Source of the DNA: an uncultured Clostridia bacterium
Lineage (GTDB): Bacteria > Bacillota > Clostridia > TANB77 > CAG-508
Direction of reading: 5' to 3'
DNA length: 10,133 nucleotides
Assembly (NCBI GenBank): GCA_947631315.1
Contig: CANRLA010000046.1
Span: forward strand, 1 to 10,133
Positions within the stretch are counted from its first letter, which is position 1, and each line of letters opens with the position of its first letter. Below are positions 1 to 6,201 of this stretch, piece after piece. The notes beneath the pieces are model-generated. The model was not told the DNA's origin. It searched no databases and saw only the letters and a list, made by a program, of their open reading frames with translations. A program made the translations under genes and the position numbers.

Positions 1-2
1 CA

Positions 3-716
3 GAATTAATGGGAGAATTTAAAAAGTTAAAATATCATACAAATGATTTAAATAGAGAGATAGACTATAAACTAAATAATATTCAAATTAAAGAATGGAC
101 AGAAAATAATATTAAAATAACGGATGGTGAATACGAAGTTAGTGAATATGATGACTTTTATCATACAATGGTTTTAGGAGAATGTCCACAGCGAACATGT
201 CTATCATACATAAATGGTATGTATAACAAATGTTTACTTGCATGTTTTGACAGTAATAAAAAGATATTATATGCAAAAATAAATGGAAAAATTGTAGCTA
301 GAGCAATGGTAAGACTTACAAAGGGAATATTTAATAGTGAAATAAATACTAAAAGTGGATTAAAATTTGTTGATTTAGAAGATAATGCAAAAGTAGAAGA
401 TACTAATGAATGCCTAACATTGTTTTTGGAAAAAGTATATATTGCATATATTACGGATGAAGAAATAAAAAAAATTAAGAGACTATTTATAGAGCTTTTA
501 AAAGAAAAAGCTAAAAAGATGAATGCAATATTAGTTTTAAGTTATGATTATGATGAAGTAGCAAAAGAACAGTTTATTTTGACGAGATTCAATATGTATA
601 TTTCTAAATCAAAATCTAGTTCACAATATTTAGATAGTTTAGGTGGACAAGCGACAATTTTAGAAGAAGGACAATATAAATCAAATAACTTCTTAATATG
701 GAAACCGTATAGTTAA
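3..716 (+). CDS. C-terminal part of an uncharacterised protein with a TCL/NKCLL cysteine module (5' end outside window)
   Basis: The reading frame is open to the left edge of the window. An in-frame ATG lies at position 9, but the few bases before it show no ribosome binding site, so this is probably the tail of a longer protein. The visible 235 residues (counted from that ATG) contain a distinctive segment at about residues 55-107: a Gly-Glu-Cys-Pro-Gln-x-Thr-Cys-Leu motif, then Asn-Lys-Cys-Leu-Leu, then a strand-rich GKIVARAMVRLT stretch. From memory, similar motif strings (PxTC, NKCLL, GKIxAR) recur at the C-termini of hypothetical proteins from diverse bacteria; their function is unknown to me. 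The layout (polar residues, Cys, short spacer, then beta strands) recalls the C-terminal domain of the two PcfJ-like proteins downstream, but this is inference. It is co-directional with the gene 45 bases downstream. No catalytic role is claimed. Confidence 0.75.
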   Translation, partial: ELMGEFKKLKYHTNDLNREIDYKLNNIQIKEWTENNIKITDGEYEVSEYDDFYHTMVLGECPQRTCLSYINGMYNKCLLACFDSNKKILYAKINGKIVARAMVRLTKGIFNSEINTKSGLKFVDLEDNAKVEDTNECLTLFLEKVYIAYITDEEIKKIKRLFIELLKEKAKKMNAILVLSYDYDEVAKEQFILTRFNMYISKSKSSSQYLDSLGGQATILEEGQYKSNNFLIWKPYS

Positions 717-761
717 TTAATTGATATAAAATTTTTTTAAATATTTATAGGGGGAGATAAT

Positions 762-1178
762 ATGATTAAAGAATTTGTAGAAAAATGGGGAAAAAATAAA
801 AAAATATTAGAAGAGTATTTTTGTAAAAACGAACAAGGAAAATATTATGAGTATGAAGATATTGTTAAATTATTATTTGAGGTAATAATAAATAAAGATG
901 AAACTATAGAAGAAGAAAAATATGATACTGAGAATATGCATATTATTGATGATGGAGATTATGAAGGAACTCAAATTTTTGTATTACACAAGAAAAAATA
1001 TATAACACCTAAAATAGAAGATTATGTATATACTAATACATATTATGGCTCATGTGCAGGATGTGATACATTAATGCAAATTCGAGGTTTAAAAGAAGAG
1101 TTACCTAATAAGAAACAGGTAAGGGTCTACATGAGTATAGCACTTCACTTATTACAAAAATGTAAATATATGAAATGA
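762..1178 (+). CDS. Small conserved hypothetical protein with YGSCxGCD motif (138 aa)
   Basis: The ATG start is supported by a strong GGGGGAGAT ribosome binding site at 750-758. The 138-residue product is acidic in its middle part. The N-terminal half (residues 1-50) looks helical. Residues 94-104 hold a YYGSCAGCDTL motif, with C98 and C101 in a CxxC arrangement followed by Asp102. The C-terminal third looks helical and ends in a Lys-rich tail. I recognise YGSCxGCD-type small proteins as frequent hypothetical genes in phages and integrative elements of gut Firmicutes, but know no function. The CxxC could bind metal or be redox active; only two cysteines sit close together, so a complete zinc site would need other ligands or dimerisation. 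It lies between the TCL-motif gene and the PcfK-family gene and is followed by a hairpin terminator, so it may end a transcription unit. Confidence 0.8.
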   Translation: MIKEFVEKWGKNKKILEEYFCKNEQGKYYEYEDIVKLLFEVIINKDETIEEEKYDTENMHIIDDGDYEGTQIFVLHKKKYITPKIEDYVYTNTYYGSCAGCDTLMQIRGLKEELPNKKQVRVYMSIALHLLQKCKYMK

Positions 1179-1254
1179 TATATAATGTTAAAAAATACTT
1201 TTATAAGATTACTAAAAATATAGTAGAGATATTGATAGATAATAAAAATATAGT

Positions 1255-1284
1255 AAAAAGGTAGAATATTTTTTCTACCTTTTT
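1255..1284 (+). terminator. Perfect 12-bp hairpin before the pcfK-like gene (terminator or attenuator)
   Basis: AAAAAGGTAGAA at 1255-1266 pairs perfectly with TTCTACCTTTTT at 1273-1284 around a TATTTT loop. The core is a GGTAGAA/TTCTACC stem followed by T5 and preceded by A5, the classical bidirectional intrinsic terminator form. It ends 6 bases before the AAAGGAG ribosome binding site (1291-1297) and 19 bases before the ATG of the PcfK-like gene. No promoter can fit between hairpin and gene, so the downstream genes must depend on read-through, or the hairpin is a regulated attenuator. Confidence 0.7.
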
Positions 1285-1303
1285 CTAATAAAAGGAGAAA
1301 AAT

Positions 1304-1810
1304 ATGGAAGGAATAACAAGGATAAAAGAAATGGCCAAAGGTCAAAAAGATCCAATATTATTAGCAATAGTTCAATACTTAATTAGTAGAGAAGATATGG
1401 ATTATAATTACTTAAATGAAGAAAAAAACTTAAAAGAAATGGCTGCATATATTGAAGGACAGATATTAAAAGAGTATTGTAAAAAAATGAATATTAAGAA
1501 TCCATCATCTCATGCAAAAGAAATAAAATATGATGGGACAAGTGTTAGATGTTTAGCAGTAGGAATGTCAGAAGAAAGAACATATGAACTTGCTATAAAT
1601 TATTTTAGCAAAAGTAATGAAGAACTAGGAATAAAATCAGAGGAAAAGAAAGAGAATAATACTGAAGAAAATAATAATTTAAAAATAAAAGATGATATTG
1701 ATGAGTTTGGTTCTATTTTTGATTGTAATGACCAAAATGAAACTATAGTAGTTGAAAAAAATGAAACTAAAAAAGAACCAATCGAACAAATATCATTATT
1801 CAGTTTTTAG
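1304..1810 (+). CDS. pcfK-like: PcfK-like / AcrIIA9-family protein (168 aa)
   Basis: The ATG is preceded by AAAGGAG at 1291-1297. Residues 1-105 form a compact, mainly helical domain with a KNLKEMAAYIEGQILK segment and, near residues 85-100, GMSEERTYELAINYFS. I recognise this pattern as the PcfK-like family, named after a gene of enterococcal plasmid pCF10. The same family includes AcrIIA9, reported as an inhibitor of type II-A Cas9. Whether this member inhibits Cas9 cannot be judged here. Residues 105-155 are a low-complexity acidic/Asn/Lys linker. The last residues contain Q162-I-S-L-F166, matching the bacterial sliding-clamp (DnaN) binding pentapeptide consensus QL[S/D]LF. The gene is followed after 18 bases by the first PcfJ-like gene, the order expected for pcfK-pcfJ pairs. 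The family call rests on recalled motifs and gene order, not a search. Confidence 0.8.
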   Translation: MEGITRIKEMAKGQKDPILLAIVQYLISREDMDYNYLNEEKNLKEMAAYIEGQILKEYCKKMNIKNPSSHAKEIKYDGTSVRCLAVGMSEERTYELAINYFSKSNEELGIKSEEKKENNTEENNNLKIKDDIDEFGSIFDCNDQNETIVVEKNETKKEPIEQISLFSF

Positions 1811-1828
1811 TAAAGGGGGAAAATTAGA

Positions 1829-3271
1829 TTGTATATAAAAAAAGAAATAAGAGAGTTTATAGAAAAAATGCCTAAAGAAACAAAACTAACAAAAGATTGG
1901 GTAAATTTTATAAAAAAAATAGATAAGTCTTATAATTTATTAATTGAACATGGGAAAGAGGAATATGAATGTACTAATTGTGGGAAATACTCCTATGGTA
2001 AATTATTAAATAGTAAAAATGATAGATATTATGATATATGCCGATTTTGTGGTAAAAAATTGGAAGTAAGGAGAAGTAATCTAAAAAATTACTTCTTTTT
2101 ATATAGTTTTGCTACAGTTGATAATATGAATAATAAATTGATTATAAGATATTATGAAGTTTATAGAATATATAATTGTGTAAGTAGAAGATTTAACGAT
2201 AGTATTGTAGAGTTTGCAAGATATGTTCCTGAATTAGATGTAGTTTTATTAAATGATAGATGTCCTAAAGGACAAAACATATACCATTATAAAAAAATAA
2301 AAAAATGGAGAGTATTTGGTGGAAAATATTATGCAAATGATGACTATAAATACATTTACCTTAGAGATATAGATGAAAAGAAAAAAGGAACATCATATCA
2401 ATATATACCTTTAGAAGATGTAATAAATCATTTAAAAGACTTAAAGCATGGCAGTTTATATAGAGTTTTTAAACTAGCAAAATATAGTAGCTTTGAAATT
2501 TTAATAAAATTAGGCTTATATAATTTAGCCTTTGAATGTCCTGAAAAATTCAATATAAAAGGAAGTTTTGAAAATAGATTTGGTGTAAGAAAAGAATTTT
2601 ATAAATTTATGCAAAAAAATGACATATCATATGCAGAATTAGAAGTATTAAGAGTGATTCAAAATCCTAATATAAAAAACATAAGAACATTATTAAGAAT
2701 ATCTTACTCTAATTTAGATGATTTAAAGAAAGCTAGTAAATATATAAATTTAGTAGACTTTGTAGAATATTCAAGAAAACAAAAAAATATAACAATTCAA
2801 ACCTATTTGGACTACATTGAAAATTTAGAAAAATTAGAAATACCTTTAACTAAAAAGAAACTATTACCAAATGATTTTACACTTGCACATGATATAAGCA
2901 TAAAAAAAATTAATACTGTAAAAAATAAAACATTAAGAAAAAAAATAATAGAAAGATATAAAAAACTAGAGAAAAACTCATATAAAAGCGACAAATTCAT
3001 TATAAGACCAGCTAAAAATTTGAATGATATTAAAGATGAAGCAAATCAGCAACACAATTGCGTATATACAAATTATAGTGAAAAATATGCTAATGGAGAA
3101 ACGGATATATACTTTTTAAGAAAAATAAAAAAACCAAATGAATCTTTAGTAACTGTAGAAGTAATGAATGGGAGAATAAGACAAAAATATCAAAAAAGAA
3201 ATACTAAAACAAATAAAGAACAAAATAATTTTTTAAAGTTATGGGAAAGAAAAGTATTAAATGTAGCATAA
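1829..3271 (+). CDS. pcfJ-like: PcfJ-like protein 1, zinc-ribbon plus C-terminal PcfJ domain (480 aa)
   Basis: The start is TTG at 1829, chosen because an AAAGGGGGA ribosome binding site lies at 1812-1820, 8 bases upstream, and no nearby in-frame ATG is supported. Residues 1-40 are helical with a conserved Trp (W24). C48xxC51 and C71xxC74 form a four-cysteine zinc ribbon. Residues 90-190 are strand-rich and residues 200-390 helical. The C-terminal domain starts near residue 395 with PAKNLNDIKDEA, then QQHNCV (H409, C411), DIYFLRK and ESLVTVEV, which I recognise as the PcfJ-like signature. PcfJ is named from conjugative plasmid pCF10; its biochemical role is not established. Lys/Arg richness and the zinc ribbon suggest nucleic-acid binding (inference). 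It sits between the PcfK-like gene and a paralogue that begins 26 bases downstream, in one apparent operon. Confidence 0.85.
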   Translation: MYIKKEIREFIEKMPKETKLTKDWVNFIKKIDKSYNLLIEHGKEEYECTNCGKYSYGKLLNSKNDRYYDICRFCGKKLEVRRSNLKNYFFLYSFATVDNMNNKLIIRYYEVYRIYNCVSRRFNDSIVEFARYVPELDVVLLNDRCPKGQNIYHYKKIKKWRVFGGKYYANDDYKYIYLRDIDEKKKGTSYQYIPLEDVINHLKDLKHGSLYRVFKLAKYSSFEILIKLGLYNLAFECPEKFNIKGSFENRFGVRKEFYKFMQKNDISYAELEVLRVIQNPNIKNIRTLLRISYSNLDDLKKASKYINLVDFVEYSRKQKNITIQTYLDYIENLEKLEIPLTKKKLLPNDFTLAHDISIKKINTVKNKTLRKKIIERYKKLEKNSYKSDKFIIRPAKNLNDIKDEANQQHNCVYTNYSEKYANGETDIYFLRKIKKPNESLVTVEVMNGRIRQKYQKRNTKTNKEQNNFLKLWERKVLNVA

Positions 3272-3297
3272 TAAAGTGAAAGGAGAAGTAATTTAAT

Positions 3298-4722
3298 ATG
3301 GCATATACTAAAAAAGAGTATAAAGATTTAATAAATAGAATGAATAGAAAAATGAAAATACCAAATGGTTGGTATAAATTTGTAAAGAAAGTAGCTGAAA
3401 ATCAAAATTTTATAGTTAAAAGTAAAGGGATATGTACTTGTAAAAATTGTAATACAGAATTTAAATCTAATAAAAAAGTTAATGAATATGAAAAATGTCC
3501 AAACTGCAAGAATACTTATTTAATTAAAAGAAATACATATGGATTGCATTATATTAAAGATGTAGTTATTTTACTTGACAAGTTTGAAGGAAAATGGGTT
3601 ATAAGATTATTCGAAATATTTACAGAATATACAAGGACCAGAATATATCATTCTAAAGCAGTAGAATATGGAAGAATCTATTTAGGAAAGGAAGAATTAC
3701 ATTTTGCTAATAATAGAGTAGCCAGCTTTATGGGAAATACTTACATTAATCACAAACAAGATGGAAAGGAATGGAGATTATATAATAATATCTATTATGG
3801 ATGTGGAGGATGGAATGATGATGGAATTATTTATCCAAATAATATAGAAGAATTATGTAAAAATACTAAGTTTAAATATTCACAATTATGGACTATAGCA
3901 AAAGAAAATAAATATATGCATATAAAGGAATTATTAAAAAAGAAGTATGCAAGTACAGAGATGTTAGCAAAAATGAAACTATATAAATTAGCAACTCAGG
4001 CATGGAAGTTTAATAAAAAAGGTTCTTTTAAGAAAAGATTTGGAGTTGATAAAGGATTTTGTGACTTTATGGTAGAAAATAATATAGACTTAGAAGAATT
4101 AGAGATACTAAGAAGATATAAAAAGAAAGATATTGAAGAAATAAGATTTTTAAAAGAATTTAGCGAATCACAACTAGATGAAATAGAAAAATATATGACA
4201 TTAGAAAAATTTGCAAATTATGCTAAGAATAAAAAGAATTTTGATATAGATTTATATTTAGACTATATAAACTTTTTAAAAGAGCTAAATATTGATTTAA
4301 ACAATAAAAGAAATTTATTTCCAGATAATTTAGAACAAAAACATAGTGAATATGTAGAGCAAATTTCTATAAAAAACAATGCTAAATTATGTAAGGATAT
4401 AAATAAGAGATATAATCAGTTAGAAAAAAATTCTTATAGTAATAATAATTTCTTTATTATTCCAGCTAAAAGTATTTTAGAATTGGAAGATGAAAGTAAA
4501 CAACAAAACCATTGTGTTAGAACTTATGCAGAAAAATATGCAAAAGGAAAATGTGATATATATTTTATGCGAAAAAATGAAAAACCAAACAAGTCCTTAG
4601 TAACAATTGAAGTGAAAGATGGGAAAATAGCACAAAGTAGATTAAAGAATAATGCTATTCCAAACGATACACAAAAGAAATTTTTACAAAAGTGGGAGAA
4701 AGAAGTGCTTAAAGTAGCATAA
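3298..4722 (+). CDS. pcfJ-like: PcfJ-like protein 2, diverged tandem paralogue (474 aa)
   Basis: The ATG is preceded by AAAGGAG at 3279-3285. Architecture follows the upstream gene throughout: an N-terminal helical region with W25, a zinc ribbon (C48xxC51 and C67xxC70, with an extra C46), a strand-rich middle, a helical region with a shared KGSFxxRFGV segment near residues 240-250, a shared LEKNSY segment, and the PcfJ C-terminal domain with QQNHCV (H405, C406), CDIYFMRK and KSLVTIEV. In this copy the order is N-H-C, whereas the first copy has H-N-C. The zinc-ribbon spacer is 15 residues instead of 19, and residues 130-200 differ strongly, so the two copies are old duplicates or separately acquired members, not a recent duplication. 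It is the last gene before the terminator at 4734-4770. Function unknown; nucleic-acid binding is inferred. Confidence 0.85.
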   Translation: MAYTKKEYKDLINRMNRKMKIPNGWYKFVKKVAENQNFIVKSKGICTCKNCNTEFKSNKKVNEYEKCPNCKNTYLIKRNTYGLHYIKDVVILLDKFEGKWVIRLFEIFTEYTRTRIYHSKAVEYGRIYLGKEELHFANNRVASFMGNTYINHKQDGKEWRLYNNIYYGCGGWNDDGIIYPNNIEELCKNTKFKYSQLWTIAKENKYMHIKELLKKKYASTEMLAKMKLYKLATQAWKFNKKGSFKKRFGVDKGFCDFMVENNIDLEELEILRRYKKKDIEEIRFLKEFSESQLDEIEKYMTLEKFANYAKNKKNFDIDLYLDYINFLKELNIDLNNKRNLFPDNLEQKHSEYVEQISIKNNAKLCKDINKRYNQLEKNSYSNNNFFIIPAKSILELEDESKQQNHCVRTYAEKYAKGKCDIYFMRKNEKPNKSLVTIEVKDGKIAQSRLKNNAIPNDTQKKFLQKWEKEVLKVA

Positions 4723-4733
4723 AATTTTAAAAG

Positions 4734-4770
4734 ATAGGAGCAATATTTTACTAGAAGCTCCTATTTTTTT
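4734..4770 (+). terminator. Intrinsic terminator of the pcfK-pcfJ operon
   Basis: ATAGGAGC at 4734-4741 pairs with GCTCCTAT at 4757-4764 across a 15-base loop, followed directly by a run of T (4764-4770). It lies 12 bases after the stop codon of the second PcfJ-like gene. Confidence 0.85.
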
Positions 4771-4851
4771 TATTTTTTAAATATAGAAAAGTATATCAAA
4801 CTATGTATTTTTCTATGTTTAATGTGATTTTAATAAAAATTTTTTTTGAAG

Positions 4852-4881
4852 TTGTAAAATCAATAAAAAAGATAATATAAT
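4852..4881 (+). promoter_or_regulatory. Promoter of the 89-aa orphan gene
   Basis: TATAAT at 4876-4881 is a perfect -10 box, with TTGTAA at 4852-4857 (4 of 6 consensus bases) 18 bases upstream. Predicted start near 4888 is only a few bases before the AAAGGAGG site at 4891-4898. Confidence 0.55.
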
Positions 4882-4907
4882 ATTTTCATAAAAGGAGGGA
4901 TTAAGAT

Positions 4908-5177
4908 ATGAAAAGAAATAATTATGCTGATATAACAAAAGAATTATTAGGAGATGATTTATACTATGAAATGATAAAAGAAATTTCAAAAGAACATGGG
5001 GACACAGATTTAGTTGATTTTGGAGAAGAAGTAATAGATAAGTGTTGCTTATTAATAATAACACTAGGAATGTCAAATGTAAAACTGGATAATGTAAAGT
5101 TATGTTTAGGTAGTAAAGTAATAGAAGTATCTTGTAAAGAATTTGCAAATAAATATAAAAAACATATTAATATATAA
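4908..5177 (+). CDS. Small hypothetical protein (89 aa)
   Basis: The ATG lies 9 bases after an excellent AAAGGAGG ribosome binding site (4891-4898), with a promoter candidate just upstream, so the gene is likely real. The product is a soluble 89-residue protein without signal peptide or convincing membrane helix. Residues 5-40 are acidic and helical; residues 43-55 (DKCCLLIITLGMS) are hydrophobic and contain adjacent cysteines; the C-terminal 20 residues are basic. I do not recognise a family. It is outside the pcf operon because a strong terminator separates them, and no obvious terminator follows its stop codon. A link to the neighbouring mobile module is possible only by position. Confidence 0.65.
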   Translation: MKRNNYADITKELLGDDLYYEMIKEISKEHGDTDLVDFGEEVIDKCCLLIITLGMSNVKLDNVKLCLGSKVIEVSCKEFANKYKKHINI

Positions 5178-5223
5178 TATATAATCACAGAAAGATTAAT
5201 TACCAATTTATAATTTAGAACTA

Positions 5224-5252
5224 TTTACAATTATATATTGATTTTATATAAT
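5224..5252 (+). promoter_or_regulatory. Near-consensus promoter of the membrane-anchored protein gene
   Basis: TTTACA at 5224-5229 and TATAAT at 5247-5252 are separated by 17 bases, matching 11 of 12 consensus positions. Transcription would start near 5259, giving a 5' UTR of roughly 115 bases, unusually long for this window. An inverted repeat ATTAGT/ACTAAT (5260-5265 and 5271-5276) sits at the predicted start site and could be an operator. Confidence 0.7.
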
Positions 5253-5323
5253 TTAAAAAATTAGTATGTAACTAATGTCTAATAAAATGAAGTTGATATA
5301 CTTATAAATAAAGATTTAGATAA

Positions 5324-5359
5324 ATAGTAAATATTGTTGTTAGGATTAAAATTTACTAT
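5324..5359 (+). promoter_or_regulatory. 9-bp inverted repeat just upstream of the ribosome binding site
   Basis: ATAGTAAAT at 5324-5332 is the exact reverse complement of ATTTACTAT at 5351-5359. The stem ends 2 bases before the GAGGAGAT ribosome binding site (5362-5369). It could fold in the mRNA and influence translation of the gene at 5376, or be a protein-binding site. It is AT-only apart from one G-C pair, so the RNA stem is weak. Confidence 0.4.
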
Positions 5360-5375
5360 GTGAGGAGATAATTGT

Positions 5376-6089
5376 ATGAAAAGAAAAAAAATAGTAATAT
5401 TAGTAGTCATAATTATATTAATAATATTATTATCAATAATAGTTATATTTAAAAAAAATATATATAATAAGAAGTATTCGAATGAAGATATTTATATATT
5501 AGTAAAAAAAGGCGTAAATAATATGCAAAATTTGCAGAATGTTTGTATTGAAAGAAAAAATAATATGGAAGTTATTAAATATTGTTACAAAGGAAACAAA
5601 ATGAAAAAAATAATTAAAGAAAGTAATAAAAATATAATATTTAGCTATAGCATTACTGATTTGGATAAAGGAATGGAATATGTAGTTTTAGATGATGATA
5701 AAAGTATTTTTACTCAGAAGACAAATTATTTATATAAAGGACTTCAATTTGACGTTTTAAATAGGATTGAACCCTCAGATAGAGGACAAAGGATAGAACT
5801 TTCATATATTAAAGATGAAAATATAAGTGGTAAAGATTGTATTTTTGTTAAAGAGGTTATATACTATAAAAACGAAGATGGTTCTTTCGAGACTAGTGAT
5901 GAGTTAGACGATGAAGTAAAAGCCTATTGGATTGAAAAAGAAACAGGATTTATTTTAGGGGGTGTAATGATTTCTCCTGACGAGAAAGAATCTGAGCCGG
6001 AATTTTGGCTTACAAGTATTGAATTTGACTGCGTCACTGATGATGAATTTAATTTACCTGAAGGTTATAAATTGAAGGAGGCGGATTGA
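5376..6089 (+). CDS. Membrane-anchored extracytoplasmic protein, possibly LolA-like fold (237 aa)
   Basis: The ATG follows GAGGAGAT at 5362-5369. Residues 2-5 are basic and residues 6-25 form one very hydrophobic Ile/Val-rich helix without a lipobox Cys or clear signal-peptidase site, so it is an uncleaved anchor with the remaining ~210 residues outside. The extracytoplasmic part is strand-rich: it has a VIKYCYKGNKMKK segment, DLDKGMEYVVLD, a WIEKETGFILGG segment near residue 190 and a DDEFNLPEGYKL ending. This succession (short strands describing a substance bound or converted, then a 'metal/ligand-free' W-I-x-K-x-TG strand and a FxLPxGY end) resembles outer-membrane lipoprotein sorting (LolA/RseB-like) domains as found in Firmicute surface proteins; this is inference. 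It has its own promoter, and it converges on the secreted-protein gene with a shared terminator. Confidence 0.75.
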   Translation: MKRKKIVILVVIIILIILLSIIVIFKKNIYNKKYSNEDIYILVKKGVNNMQNLQNVCIERKNNMEVIKYCYKGNKMKKIIKESNKNIIFSYSITDLDKGMEYVVLDDDKSIFTQKTNYLYKGLQFDVLNRIEPSDRGQRIELSYIKDENISGKDCIFVKEVIYYKNEDGSFETSDELDDEVKAYWIEKETGFILGGVMISPDEKESEPEFWLTSIEFDCVTDDEFNLPEGYKLKEAD

Positions 6090-6114
6090 TTTAGGTCACA
6101 GAAATAAAAATGAT

Positions 6115-6152
6115 AGAACCCCGAATTTAAGCTTGAGAAAATTCGGGGTTCT
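6115..6152. terminator. Bidirectional terminator between convergent genes
   Basis: AGAACCCCGAATTT at 6115-6128 pairs perfectly over 14 bases with its complement at 6139-6152 around a 10-base loop. It is the most GC-rich stem in the window. Both flanks are T-rich when read outward (AATTTGACTTTTT on plus, ATCATTTTTATTT on minus), so it can serve the gene ending at 6089 and the minus-strand gene ending at 6202. Confidence 0.85.
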
Positions 6153-6201
6153 AATTTGACTTTTTATGTATTGAGGTGATTTGGCAGTTAAAAAAATTTA
6201 A

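Noticed and set aside
1145..1345. Minus-strand hydrophobic frame across the 762-1178 gene end and the pcfK start
   Set aside because: It is the complement of AT-rich real coding and hairpin DNA, with Phe/Ile/Leu-rich composition and no ribosome binding site.
4819..5206. Two minus-strand frames opposite the 89-aa gene
   Set aside because: They are Leu/Ile/Ser-rich complements of a plus-strand gene that has a strong promoter and SD; neither has a convincing SD.
1176..6089. TGA recoded as tryptophan, as in Mollicutes
   Set aside because: TGG codes for Trp in all main genes, and TGA at 1176-1178 and 6087-6089 ends proteins at natural positions followed by terminators.
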